DNA of 64,000 bases from the NCBI RefSeq assembly GCF_008015755.1, contig NZ_SSGF01000030.1, positions 87,446-151,445 of the forward strand, in the 5' to 3' direction. The position numbers were made by a program, and so were the translations under genes. The stretch comes from Methylophilus sp. Lineage in GTDB: Bacteria > Pseudomonadota > Gammaproteobacteria > Burkholderiales > Methylophilaceae. This document shows positions 1-9,539 of this stretch, piece after piece. A model generated the notes under the pieces. It was not told the origin of the DNA and made no database searches. It worked only from the letters and a program-made list of their open reading frames with translations. Position 1 is the first letter of the stretch. Each line of letters begins with the position of its first letter.

Positions 1-2
1 CA

Positions 3-434
3 TTTGAACAAAAGCTGTTTGAACTGATTCCACAAACCAGGAACCTTGGCATTCAAATCACGCGCATTGCAGAGAGCGAGCTACGCGTTAGTGGCGCTTA
101 TGCGCTGAATAAAAATCATCTGGATATTGTGTTTGGTGGCAGTATTGCCGCCATTTCGATCACGACGGCCTGGTCGTTGCTACAGCACAAAATACAGCAA
201 GCCGGACTGACGGGCAACCTGGTGATCAAGCAGCAGGAAATCAAGTTTCACCTGCCCGTACATGATGATTTTGAATGTGTGGCCAGTGTGCAATCAGCGG
301 AGGATTGGCCATTATTTTTGGACAGCTACCAGCAGCGTGGACGCGCCAAGCTGACCGTGAATGCACATATCATGTGCGAGGGCAGAATCACCTCCACATT
401 TCAGGGGGTGTTTGTGTTGTACCAGCCGAATTGA
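3..434 (+). CDS. YiiD C-terminal-type thioesterase (5' end outside window)
   Basis: The open frame enters from the left edge, so the true start is not visible; about 143 residues remain. The sequence (GGSIAAISITTAWSLL followed by a long helix and a beta-rich tail with FHLPVHDDF and TSTFQGVFVLY) matches the single hot-dog domain seen at the C-terminus of YiiD and in stand-alone relatives, which are putative acyl-CoA thioesterases. Known of the family: the fold is clear but the substrate is not. It converges on the large sensor gene that ends at 495. It could be a free-standing thioesterase or the tail of a GNAT-thioesterase fusion; the visible part cannot decide. Confidence 0.7.
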   Translation, partial: FEQKLFELIPQTRNLGIQITRIAESELRVSGAYALNKNHLDIVFGGSIAAISITTAWSLLQHKIQQAGLTGNLVIKQQEIKFHLPVHDDFECVASVQSAEDWPLFLDSYQQRGRAKLTVNAHIMCEGRITSTFQGVFVLYQPN

Positions 435-494
435 AGGACTTACTGCACTGATTAAGCGACGCTTGAATGCGTTGTGCGACCACATGACATACTA

Positions 495-3400
495 TTACAC
501 GGCCTGCATGGCCGTTTGGCTTATGGCGGATTGTTGGGGCTGGGTGACCCAGGCTTCAAACAGGTCTAGTGCCAGGGGTTTGGTGAAATAATAGCCCTGG
601 AAGATTTCGCAGCCCAGGTCGTTGAGCACATTGAGTTGCGCTTCGGTTTCGACGCCTTCGGCCAAAATCTCCAACTTGAGGCTTTGCGCCAGCGAAATAA
701 TGGCATTGACGATACTTTCGTGATCGTGGCCGTTGAGCATATCACGCACAAAAGACTGATCAATTTTTAACTGGTCGAACGGCAGCCGCTTGAGATAAGA
801 CAAGGAAGAATAGCCAGTGCCAAAGTCGTCCAACGAGAAGCAGACGCCGCTTTGCTTGAGCGCGCTCATTTTGGCAATAATATCTTCGACATTATCTACC
901 AGCATACTTTCTGTGAGTTCAAGCTTGAGCTTGCCCGGGTCTATGCCTGCTTCAGCGAGCATATGCTGCACTTCTGCCACAAACCCAGGCTGCAAGTATT
1001 GCTTGGGACTGACATTGACCGACAGTACCAGGTGACGTAATTGTGGATGGCCAGCCCAGCGCTGCAACCTGTTGCAGGCTTCTTGCAAAACCCAACTACC
1101 CAACGCCACAATCTGGCCGGTATTTTCTGCCAGGCTAATAAACTGACCCGGCATGATCACGCCATGCTCAGGATGCTGCCAGCGCACCAGCGCTTCCGCC
1201 CCGACAATATGGTGCTGCTGGTCGTATTGCGGCTGAAAATGCAAAGTGAATTCCTGTTTTTCAATCGCGGTATGCAAATCAGCTTCCAGCGCGGCGCGCT
1301 GACACAGTTCGGTTTCCATTTGCGTATCAAAAAACTGATAGCCATTGCGGCCCGCCTCTTTAGCCTTATACATCGCCATATCGGCGCGGCGCAGTAACTC
1401 GTCCGTTTGGCTCATGTGTTCAGGATCAAACAACACGACGCCGATACTGGGCGTGGTGTAATGCTGGTAATGCTTAAGGTTAAACGGCTTTTTAAACGCA
1501 GCCAAAATCTTTTCGCAGACACGTCTGGCCTGTTTTTCAGCCTGTATGGCATCATGATGCAAGCTATCGAGCACGACCACAAACTCATCACCGCCCAAGC
1601 GACTGACAGTATCAAAGCGGCGCACCGATTGCTTGATGCGCTTGGCTACTTCAACCAGCAAGGCATCGCCGACATCGTGTCCGTGCGTATCATTGAGCGT
1701 TTTAAAGTTATCAATATCAATAAACAGCAAGGCGCCACCGGTTTCCTTGCGCATGGCTTTACGCACATGCGTCGCCAGTTTTTCCTGCAACAACATGCGG
1801 TTAGGCAAGCCGGTCATGGTGTCGTAATAGGCCAACTGGCGGATTTGCGCATCGGCCTGTTTACGCTCAGTAACATCCCTGAACACCGCCACCCAATGCG
1901 TCACCACGCCGCCTTTATCTGGCAAAGGCACAGCATCCATATCAAGCGAGACGCCGATGCCAGCCTGATTCACGGTCACCACCTCGGCTTTAACCGCACG
2001 CATCTGCTGAAAGGCGTCTTTGATCCGCTCCAGCTCACGCCCAGGCGTGGCCTCCTGAAACAACGCAAAGGGCGAAACACCGCTCAGCAAGTCTATGGAA
2101 CGGCCAGTAATCCGGGAAAAAGCATCGTTTAAAAACACGATTTTTTGCTGCATGGGCGCGTGCAGCGGCGACTCGGTAATCATGACAATATCGTTGAGCC
2201 TGGAGACGCCATTGCGCAACAAATGCAGTTGCTCGTCTGACTGTTCACGCTCAATGGCTAGGCCGAGAATGTGGGCGTAGCTGTCGATAAAATCGAGTTC
2301 TGCTACGTGTGGACTATGGCGCTGTTGGCGATACATGGCCAACAGCCCAAGCACGCGGCGGCTGCGTGAGTAAATCGGCACGGTCCAGCAGGCACGCAGG
2401 CCATGGCTCATGGCAGGCGCACAACAGGCCTGCCATAACGGGTGCGTGCTGATGTCTTCAGCAATCAACCGGCGCTCGGTCAATGCGGTCATACCGCATG
2501 CCTGCAAATCGATCTCATCTATGGCTTTGGCATAAGCAATTGGCAACCTGGCCGAGGCGATCCGGCGCAAATGCTGGCCTTCTTTATCCAGCAGCAACAT
2601 CGCACAACGCACATCGGGAAACTGCTGCTCGATTAATAACACCGCAGCATGCAAAACGTCTGGCAACGCCACATCGGCCAGCATCATGGCTTGAATTCTG
2701 TCTTGCCCTTGCTTGATGGCCGCCAGTTGCTTGTGCGCGGTGATGTCTTGCAACGAACCTTGCAACTTGACAATCTTGCCTTCGTGATCGCGCACGGGCC
2801 GGCCCATGGCGCGCACCCAGAAGCGGCGACCATTGGTCGTGATCTTTTCCAGCTCCAGGTCATAAGGCATGCCTTCATCGATACATTGTCGAATCGCGCT
2901 GCTCATCAATGCCTGATACTCAGGCACAAACATGCTCAAGCCCTCCTCTACCGTTGGCGAGTAGCCTGGCGGCATATCATGCAAAATGGCGACTTCGTCA
3001 GACCAGTGAATCAGATTGGTTTTAAGGTCAATGATCCAACCGCCGATTTTTGCTACGCTACCTGCCACTTTGAGCAGATATTCAGCCTCTGTGCGCCGGT
3101 CAATTTCGCTTTGTAAGGCCTGCGTGCGATGAATCACTTGCCGCCTGATTTGCAAGTTCCACAGAAATGTCACGCCTAATATTAGCAACAGCAGGGCAAC
3201 GCCTCGCGTAAACCACAGCATGTATGGTCGTTTCACCAGCACATCGCCCTGATAGACAAAGCCTTTCAGGCTATATTGCGCCGGAATCAAGCCGAGCTCG
3301 GCAAACGTGTTGGCAATGACATCCCATCGATCTTCATTCATGTGCCCCCAAGGCACTACTTCCGACAACACATAAGGCACCATTAAACTGGCTTCCTGCA

Positions 3401-4208
3401 TCAGCGTTTGCTGGGTCAAGCCACGCTTGGTGACCCCAGGCATACGGGCAATCTGCTGGACCATTGCCTCTTTGTGGTTGAACGCGTATGCCCAGCCTTT
3501 TTTGGTGGCGCGCAAAAAAGCCTCCACACGTTCTGGATGCATAGACAATTCACGCTCTGTCGTGAATAAAATATCGCCATAAAAATCGACGCCATAGCCC
3601 TGATTGCTAATCATCGCTGGTGAATAGCCCATGTGCTGTAACTGCACGGGCTCATCCATGGCATACGCCGAAATGACATCGACCTTGCCTTCTATCAAAT
3701 CCTGCAAGCGCCAACTATGCGGCACGATGGTCATCTGCTTAATATCAATATGTTGCTTGAGCAGCATGGCTTTAAACTGCAAGCCCCCCTGATCACCCGA
3801 CATCATGATGCGTTTGCCGATCAGGTCTTCAGGCCGATAGATACCACTTTCATTCAAACTGAGTAAGACGTAAGGCGAGTGCTGAAAAACGGCAGCGAGC
3901 GCCACCACGGGTTTGCCAGTGATGCGGGAAACCAGAATTTCGGAATCCCCAATCGAGTAATCCGCTTGGCCTGATAGCACCTGCTGTAAAGGTGGCTTGT
4001 CCTTGCTGCCTTCGATAATCTCGACATCCAGGCCTTCATCACGGTAAAAGCCTTGCTGTTGGGCAGCATAGTAACCGGCAAACTGAAACTGATGATGCCA
4101 CTTGAGCTGTAGCCTGATATGCTCGGATGCAGCGGCAACAGTCGCAATCGCCAGGCACACGCATGCCAGCAGCCATTTGCATAATGTAAGAGTCAGTCCG
4201 CGCTTCAT
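495..4208 (-). CDS. Substrate-binding/PAS/GAF/PAS/GGDEF/EAL membrane sensor
   Basis: A protein of about 1,237 residues. In order: signal peptide (MKRGLTLTLCKWLLACV), an NMT1/THI5-type periplasmic binding domain (HIRLQLKWHHQFQFAGYY, typical of HMP/nitrate/sulfonate binding proteins), one transmembrane helix near residue 335-355, a PAS domain, a GAF domain, a second PAS with PAC tail, a GGDEF domain (GGDEF near residue 872, with the RxxD inhibitory site RRFD five residues upstream) and an EAL domain (EALVRW near residue 1005, DDFGTGYSS). Both catalytic signatures look intact, so it could make or break c-di-GMP. I infer that a small molecule caught by the binding-protein module drives the output. 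An in-frame TTG at 4253 would add 15 residues, but the ATG at 4208 starts a proper signal peptide. No operon partner is evident. Confidence 0.85.
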   Translation of the reverse strand: MKRGLTLTLCKWLLACVCLAIATVAAASEHIRLQLKWHHQFQFAGYYAAQQQGFYRDEGLDVEIIEGSKDKPPLQQVLSGQADYSIGDSEILVSRITGKPVVALAAVFQHSPYVLLSLNESGIYRPEDLIGKRIMMSGDQGGLQFKAMLLKQHIDIKQMTIVPHSWRLQDLIEGKVDVISAYAMDEPVQLQHMGYSPAMISNQGYGVDFYGDILFTTERELSMHPERVEAFLRATKKGWAYAFNHKEAMVQQIARMPGVTKRGLTQQTLMQEASLMVPYVLSEVVPWGHMNEDRWDVIANTFAELGLIPAQYSLKGFVYQGDVLVKRPYMLWFTRGVALLLLILGVTFLWNLQIRRQVIHRTQALQSEIDRRTEAEYLLKVAGSVAKIGGWIIDLKTNLIHWSDEVAILHDMPPGYSPTVEEGLSMFVPEYQALMSSAIRQCIDEGMPYDLELEKITTNGRRFWVRAMGRPVRDHEGKIVKLQGSLQDITAHKQLAAIKQGQDRIQAMMLADVALPDVLHAAVLLIEQQFPDVRCAMLLLDKEGQHLRRIASARLPIAYAKAIDEIDLQACGMTALTERRLIAEDISTHPLWQACCAPAMSHGLRACWTVPIYSRSRRVLGLLAMYRQQRHSPHVAELDFIDSYAHILGLAIEREQSDEQLHLLRNGVSRLNDIVMITESPLHAPMQQKIVFLNDAFSRITGRSIDLLSGVSPFALFQEATPGRELERIKDAFQQMRAVKAEVVTVNQAGIGVSLDMDAVPLPDKGGVVTHWVAVFRDVTERKQADAQIRQLAYYDTMTGLPNRMLLQEKLATHVRKAMRKETGGALLFIDIDNFKTLNDTHGHDVGDALLVEVAKRIKQSVRRFDTVSRLGGDEFVVVLDSLHHDAIQAEKQARRVCEKILAAFKKPFNLKHYQHYTTPSIGVVLFDPEHMSQTDELLRRADMAMYKAKEAGRNGYQFFDTQMETELCQRAALEADLHTAIEKQEFTLHFQPQYDQQHHIVGAEALVRWQHPEHGVIMPGQFISLAENTGQIVALGSWVLQEACNRLQRWAGHPQLRHLVLSVNVSPKQYLQPGFVAEVQHMLAEAGIDPGKLKLELTESMLVDNVEDIIAKMSALKQSGVCFSLDDFGTGYSSLSYLKRLPFDQLKIDQSFVRDMLNGHDHESIVNAIISLAQSLKLEILAEGVETEAQLNVLNDLGCEIFQGYYFTKPLALDLFEAWVTQPQQSAISQTAMQAV

Positions 4209-4401
4209 GGGTATCCGAACAACGTGAAAAAATATGGGATTGGTTGCCAACAACCAATCTCACCCAACCATGTTTATACCGCACCGCCGACTGTTCACAT
4301 CAAGCAAACAGACAACCATTTATAGTCATATCAATCGAATTGACCGCTATGCTTTTTAGCTTATCGCCCAGGCCTAGATTTAAAGCATGATCAGTCGTTA
4401 C

Positions 4402-5601
4402 TCAGTGACTTGAATGTTGGCCGGGCTTGAGGGTAAATGACAGTAAGAACATCAGACATGACACCAGACATAACAACTGAAAACCACTCTCGAAGTGACC
4501 ACTCACATCATGCATGCGCCCCACTATAAAAGGGCCACACGCTGCGATCAGATAGCCAACGGTTAACACAAACGCATTCCAGCGATTGGCTGCATCCGGG
4601 GTATGCGTATGGTCTAGCGGCAAGGTCATCGCCAAGGTAAATGCCCCGCCGAGACCAAGCGCCGTCAGCGGCACCCACAACCACGGCCAGGCGCCTGGCG
4701 TCGCCATACCTGCCAAACCTATGGTAGAGACCAAAGCGCAGCCTGCGAGCCAGCCACGTCGATCTGTGTGTCGGCTATACATGCCAACCACCGGGCTCGC
4801 TAGCATAAAGCAAAAAGTAAAACTGGCGAGGACGGCGCCAGCCTCGGCAGCAGGCATACCACTTTCCTGATACATCGCCGCTGTCCAGGTGAGGATGGCA
4901 TAAAACAAAAAGTTAACGCAGGCAAAGAATAAGGCAATCATCCAGGCCACTGGTGTGCGTAAAGGCAAGCGTGAAGGCGCTGCCTGTGGCGGCGTCCCAT
5001 TGACGGCACGGGTGGTGACCGATTTGCGTATCACTTGCCACCAGGCCACCATGGCAATCACACCTAGCACCGCCCACAGACCAGTCGCGACCCGCCAGCC
5101 CGCAGCTTGTAATATCCAGCCAGTGAGACCGGCTGACAAGGTGCTACCCAATGACAAAGCGGTGGCGTAAATGCCCATCATCAAGGCCGCGCGATGCGCA
5201 AAACTGGCTTTGACGATGCCGGCAAACATGGCGCCTGCAATGGCGATCCCAGCCCCGACACCGACAGTCGCCGCGATGAGTAAACCACTACCAGGAGAGT
5301 AAGCGCGCACCAACATCGACAGACTCAGCACACTCAACGCAAACATCAGCACTTTATTCACACCAAATCGGCGTACCAGCCAAGGCGTAGGCAACGCTAA
5401 CGCGCCCATTAAGACATCAGGAATCGCTGTCATCATCGACGCCATGGCGTGACTCAACTGAAAGCGCTCGATGATGGCGGGCAACGCCGGGCCCATGGAA
5501 ACAATCCCTGGCCGCAAGGCGATGGCCACCAACACAATCGCCAACACTAACCACCACTCCGTTTTAGAGAAACCCGCAGGAATTCCCTGACTATTTTTCA
5601 T
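4402..5601 (-). CDS. MFS transporter, CynX/NimT-like
   Basis: A 399-residue protein with about twelve hydrophobic segments and the MFS loop PTPWLVRRFGVNKV between helices 2 and 3. The N-terminus (ALRPGIVSMGPALPAI) resembles the CynX/NimT branch, which carries cyanate or 2-nitroimidazole-related substrates. The start ATG has a clear AGGAG Shine-Dalgarno seven bases upstream. It is transcribed divergently from the exonuclease III gene. The substrate cannot be read from sequence, and no cyanase gene is nearby. Confidence 0.8.
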   Translation of the reverse strand: MKNSQGIPAGFSKTEWWLVLAIVLVAIALRPGIVSMGPALPAIIERFQLSHAMASMMTAIPDVLMGALALPTPWLVRRFGVNKVLMFALSVLSLSMLVRAYSPGSGLLIAATVGVGAGIAIAGAMFAGIVKASFAHRAALMMGIYATALSLGSTLSAGLTGWILQAAGWRVATGLWAVLGVIAMVAWWQVIRKSVTTRAVNGTPPQAAPSRLPLRTPVAWMIALFFACVNFLFYAILTWTAAMYQESGMPAAEAGAVLASFTFCFMLASPVVGMYSRHTDRRGWLAGCALVSTIGLAGMATPGAWPWLWVPLTALGLGGAFTLAMTLPLDHTHTPDAANRWNAFVLTVGYLIAACGPFIVGRMHDVSGHFESGFQLLCLVSCLMFLLSFTLKPGQHSSH

Positions 5602-5795
5602 TTTTTGCTCCTGACTTCAAACGATGCAAACGTCACTGTAACGGGGAGCGAGTCATTGAAAAATACGCCATTTGTCTGATATGGCAGCGCGGGCCGACGT
5701 GTCGGTGGCAGGCAGCGATAAAAGAGTGGTGTAAAATGCGCATGCAACCCTGGCGCACGATGCGCACCCGGCATCATTTTTTGTGGAGAATATTG

Positions 5796-6566
5796 TTGAA
5801 ACTGGCTACTTGGAACGTCAACTCCCTGACTGTGCGCTTGCCGCATATACTGGACTGGCTGGCTGCTAATCAGCCAGATGTGTTATGTCTGCAGGAAACC
5901 AAGCAGGAAGATAGCAAATTTCCTTATGCCGCCTTGCAAGAAGCCGGGTTTAATGCCGTCCATAATGGCCAAAAAACCTACAACGGGGTGGCGATTATCA
6001 GCCCACATCCGCTGCACGATGTGCACCTTGACCTGCCCAATTTCGCAGACGAACAAAAGCGCATTATTGCGGCCACCATACAAGGTGTGCGCGTGATTTG
6101 CGCCTATGTGGTGAATGGCCAGGCGCTGGATTCAGATAAATACCAATATAAACTGAATTGGCTGACAGCCCTGCAGAACTGGATGACAGACGAGTTGAAG
6201 CAACACGAAAAACTCGCCTTGTTAGGGGATTACAATATTGCGCCGGATGATAGAGATTGCCATGACCCGGCCGCCTGGTCAGGTCAAGTACTGGTGAGCC
6301 AGCCCGAACGGGAAGCCTTTGCGCGATTATTGGCGCTGGGGTTACACGATAGCTTTCGCCTGTTTAACGACGAAACCGGGCAGTTTAGCTGGTGGGATTA
6401 CCGCATGGCCGCGTTTCGCCGCAACATGGGCATGCGCATAGACCATATTCTGGTCAGTGATGCGCTCAAGCCATTGTGCCAGAGTTGTGTCATCGACAAG
6501 GCACCACGAAAACTGGAGCGCCCCAGCGATCACACACCAGTCATGCTGACACTGGCAAACGCGTAA
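5796..6566 (+). CDS. xthA: Exodeoxyribonuclease III (AP endonuclease)
   Basis: Base-excision-repair AP endonuclease and 3'-exonuclease. All family motifs are visible: KLATWNVNSL at the N-terminus, LCLQETK with the metal-binding Glu, GDYNIAPDDRD, RIDHILVSD, and the terminal SDHTPVM with the catalytic His. I start at TTG 5796: TGGAGA lies seven bases upstream and this gives 256 residues beginning MKLATWNVNS, the usual family start and length. An upstream ATG at 5736 would add 20 unconserved residues. The gene is divergent from the MFS transporter and converges on the repeat protein ending at 6567. Confidence 0.92.
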   Translation: MKLATWNVNSLTVRLPHILDWLAANQPDVLCLQETKQEDSKFPYAALQEAGFNAVHNGQKTYNGVAIISPHPLHDVHLDLPNFADEQKRIIAATIQGVRVICAYVVNGQALDSDKYQYKLNWLTALQNWMTDELKQHEKLALLGDYNIAPDDRDCHDPAAWSGQVLVSQPEREAFARLLALGLHDSFRLFNDETGQFSWWDYRMAAFRRNMGMRIDHILVSDALKPLCQSCVIDKAPRKLERPSDHTPVMLTLANA

Positions 6567-7517
6567 TTAAACGGTAGGCATCACAAACTTGATGCCTTGC
6601 AGTACTTCCAGAATGCGTGATTTGAGGCGTTTATTCATCTCGGCCTCTATTTCCTGCAGTTGCGCGGCCACGACCGTTGCCACCACTGCCTCTATTTTCT
6701 CTTGCAAAGCAGGGGCTGTCGCAGCTAGTTCAGCCTGCATATTCTGTTTAAATTCGGCCATTTGCGCCGCGTTGAGCTCGGTAAACACCTGCTGCAAAGA
6801 CGCTTTGTAATCATCCACCAGCGTCGATGCCGCTAAGGCCTGGCTGTCAGACAAGGTTTGCTTGTGAGTGTCCTGCAACTGTTGCAGATGCTCGGCCAAG
6901 CCTTGCTCAAGTTGCTCTCGCAAAGAATTTAGGCGACTTTCCATGTGGGCTTGTTGCGCATCCATCAGTGGCGAAAAAGTTTCGCCTAACCATTGCTGAC
7001 TGGCTTTATCGACCGTGTCACGCAGCGCCTGTTCGGTGCTGGCCAGTAACTGCTGCTGGCTGTCACCTAATTGTGACAGCTTTGCTTCAAGCGCTTGCAG
7101 TTGCTGCTGGCTAGTGTTTTCTAACGTGCTGTGAAAGGCTTGCTCACTGGCCTGTATCTGCGTTTGCTGGGTTTCAGCCACCTGGCTGGCTTGGGCCTCA
7201 AACGCCTGCAACTGCTGTTTGCCAACATGGTCCATGGCCTCACGAAAAGCATGCTCTATTGCCTGAATGCTATCACCAACCTGCGATTGCGCCTTGGCTA
7301 ACACCTCTTGTTGCAGTGTGTTGGCATAATCGGCCAGCGACTGCTGGCCAGCCGTCAGCGTCTCCGTATTTTTCTCAGCGAGCTGGGTCGCCACCAGTTG
7401 CGCAATTTCCGGCAACAAAGCCTGTTTCAGTTGCGTCACCAGTTCGTCCATGTCAAACGCAGGCGCAGCCCCTTTATGCACGACTTTGGTTAATACCGGA
7501 ATTTCTGAAATATCCAC
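6567..7517 (-). CDS. Glutamine-rich coiled-coil repeat protein, function unknown
   Basis: A 316-residue soluble protein with no signal peptide or membrane helix. Residues about 90-200 carry a 37-residue repeat: two clear copies (each beginning E-x-A-F and containing QQLQA and SQ near the same offsets) and a degenerate third copy. The rest is amphipathic helix rich in Gln, Ala, Glu and Leu, so a long apolipoprotein-like coiled coil is expected. The ends (MDISEIPVLTKVV and KSRILEVLQGIKFVMPTV) are less repetitive. The start is GTG with AAGGGG upstream. It sits just downstream of holC on the same strand. I do not recognise a function. Confidence 0.7.
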   Translation of the reverse strand: MDISEIPVLTKVVHKGAAPAFDMDELVTQLKQALLPEIAQLVATQLAEKNTETLTAGQQSLADYANTLQQEVLAKAQSQVGDSIQAIEHAFREAMDHVGKQQLQAFEAQASQVAETQQTQIQASEQAFHSTLENTSQQQLQALEAKLSQLGDSQQQLLASTEQALRDTVDKASQQWLGETFSPLMDAQQAHMESRLNSLREQLEQGLAEHLQQLQDTHKQTLSDSQALAASTLVDDYKASLQQVFTELNAAQMAEFKQNMQAELAATAPALQEKIEAVVATVVAAQLQEIEAEMNKRLKSRILEVLQGIKFVMPTV

Positions 7518-7539
7518 ACCATCCCCTTTGCAAGGCTTG

Positions 7540-7962
7540 TTACTGCGATTGCTTATTTATGTGTTGAATCTCGTAACCACGGTCACGATAAAATGCCCAA
7601 CGCTGCCGGCCAGCCATTTTGTCAGCCTCATCAGTACCGATCAACTCGAAGACATGGCGAAAACGACTAAAAAACTTAGGCAAGGCTGCCTGACAATTAA
7701 ACAGCAAGTCATCGTGCTGAATCTGCGTCGGCAGCCAGGCCAGGTGCACCGGCGTCAGACTAGCATTTGCCGCATCTGCCAGTACATTCGGCACAAAACT
7801 ATCCGCTGTTTGCTGCCATAGCTGATCACCGATGGCTTGTGCCTGGTCACGATCGGGCACATAAATGGTCACACGCCGTTGCCGCGCCCATGCCTGGTTC
7901 ACCAAATGCTGTATCAAGGCAACAGGCTCAGTCACATCAGTATAAAAACGGATTTTGGTCAT
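7540..7962 (-). CDS. holC: DNA polymerase III chi subunit
   Basis: A 140-residue protein matching HolC: N-terminal KIRFYTDV, central VTIYVPDRDQAQAIGDQLW, and FVPN followed by LTPVHLAW. Chi bridges the clamp loader (through psi) and single-strand DNA-binding protein in the replisome. It starts seven bases after the pepA stop, and the pepA-holC order is widespread in proteobacteria, which supports the call. The C-terminal extension RWAFYRDRGYEIQHI is typical. Confidence 0.9.
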   Translation of the reverse strand: MTKIRFYTDVTEPVALIQHLVNQAWARQRRVTIYVPDRDQAQAIGDQLWQQTADSFVPNVLADAANASLTPVHLAWLPTQIQHDDLLFNCQAALPKFFSRFRHVFELIGTDEADKMAGRQRWAFYRDRGYEIQHINKQSQ

Positions 7963-7969
7963 GGCAGCT

Positions 7970-9451
7970 TTATTTGGCGGCTTGTTCCAGCAAATACGTC
8001 ACCAGCAAAGGCACTGGACGACCCGTACCGCCTTTTTCCTTGCCAGACTTCCAGGCCGTGCCGGCGATATCCAGGTGCGCCCAGTCATATTTTTTGGCAA
8101 ACCGCGACAAGAAACAAGCGGCAGTAATACTGCCCGCCGCGCGGCCACCGATGTTGGCGATATCGGCAAAGTTACTGTCCAGCTGGCTTTGATAATCGTC
8201 CCACAATGGCATTTGCCAGGCACGGTCATTGGCCTGCTCGCCCGCGGCCAGCAAGGCCTTGGCCAAGGCATCGTTATTGGCAAACAAGCCGCTGACATGA
8301 TGGCCCAGCGCAATCACGCAAGCACCTGTCAAGGTCGCAATATCAATCACGGCCGCTGGTTCAAAACGCTCGGCATAGGTCAGCGCGTCGCACAAAATCA
8401 AACGGCCTTCGGCGTCGGTGTTCAGCACCTCAATGGTCTGGCCAGACATACTGGTTAACACATCCCCCGGCTTAGTGGCACGGCCACTCGGCATGTTTTC
8501 ACAGGTGGGGATCAAGCCGACCACATTCAGTGGCAGCTTCAACTCACCCAAGGCTTTAAACACGCCCAGCACCGAGGCCGCACCGCACATGTCATACTTC
8601 ATTTCATCCATGTCAGCGCCTGGTTTGAGGGAAATGCCGCCGGTATCAAAGGTGATGCCCTTACCGACCAGCACCACTGGTTTTTGCGACTTTTTGCCCT
8701 GCAGATGCTGCAACACAATAAACCGTGGCGGCTCGTCACTGCCTCGCGTCACACCTAGGAAAGACCCCATATTGAGTTTTTCAATCGCGGCCTGCTCCAG
8801 TACCTCGACCTTAAAGCCGTACTCTTTGGCCAGCTTTTCAGCCTGCTTGCCCAAATAGCTAGGCGTGCAGATATTAGGCGGCAAATTGCCCAGGTCTTTG
8901 GCCAATGCCACACCTTGGCCAAGACTGCTACCCTGGTTCACGCCCACCTCTGCAGCGGCTTGATCCGCTTTGTCCACCAGTACCATCACCTGTTTGAGTG
9001 GATGCGGCTCAACAGACTTCTCTTTCACCGCATTGACTTTATAGGTCGCGTCCAGCGCGACCTCAGCCAAGGCCGCAGCGATTTGCTGCAAGCTTGTTTT
9101 TTTGATACTGAGGCTGGCAATATCTGTCGCCACACTCTCAACCCCGGCGGGCAGCGCCTTCAGTGCCGCACGCACGCTGTTACGCACGCTTTTCAGGCTC
9201 GCCTCATCGGCTTTACCCAAGCCGACCAGCATCACCCTTGGCGCCGCCACTCCGGGCAGTTGGCGCAACAATAAGGTACTGCCGGTTTTACCTTCCATAT
9301 CGCCGGACTTCAATGCGGTTGAAATGGCTTTTTCGCTGATCGCATCCAGCGATTTCGCTAAATCCGTCAGTTTTCGGCCCTCATAAATGCCGACCAGCAA
9401 GCAATCGGTACGCAATTTTTCCGGGGCAGCGCTTTTTATGCTAAATTCCAT
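7970..9451 (-). CDS. pepA: Leucyl aminopeptidase (M17 family)
   Basis: A 493-residue cytosolic zinc/manganese aminopeptidase. The C-terminal catalytic domain shows the metal-binding lysine region VGKGITFDTGG and the M17 signature NTDAEGRL near residue 344. The N-terminal domain is the usual macro-like fold. I start at ATG 9451 because AAGGAT lies five bases upstream and MEFSIKSA is a normal start; a longer frame begins at 9472. It leads holC and is divergent from lptF, the classic arrangement. In E. coli PepA also binds DNA; that cannot be judged here. Confidence 0.95.
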   Translation of the reverse strand: MEFSIKSAAPEKLRTDCLLVGIYEGRKLTDLAKSLDAISEKAISTALKSGDMEGKTGSTLLLRQLPGVAAPRVMLVGLGKADEASLKSVRNSVRAALKALPAGVESVATDIASLSIKKTSLQQIAAALAEVALDATYKVNAVKEKSVEPHPLKQVMVLVDKADQAAAEVGVNQGSSLGQGVALAKDLGNLPPNICTPSYLGKQAEKLAKEYGFKVEVLEQAAIEKLNMGSFLGVTRGSDEPPRFIVLQHLQGKKSQKPVVLVGKGITFDTGGISLKPGADMDEMKYDMCGAASVLGVFKALGELKLPLNVVGLIPTCENMPSGRATKPGDVLTSMSGQTIEVLNTDAEGRLILCDALTYAERFEPAAVIDIATLTGACVIALGHHVSGLFANNDALAKALLAAGEQANDRAWQMPLWDDYQSQLDSNFADIANIGGRAAGSITAACFLSRFAKKYDWAHLDIAGTAWKSGKEKGGTGRPVPLLVTYLLEQAAK

Positions 9452-9539
9452 CTTTATCCTTTGTGATTCCATGCAATTTGCCTGAGTGATGGTTGTATTA
9501 TCTAGTGTTTTATGCTGATTTCAAAGCGGTGCATCTAAA

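Noticed and set aside
1407..2132. 241-codon open frame on the plus strand
   Set aside because: It is antisense to the GGDEF/PAS part of the large sensor and resembles no protein family.
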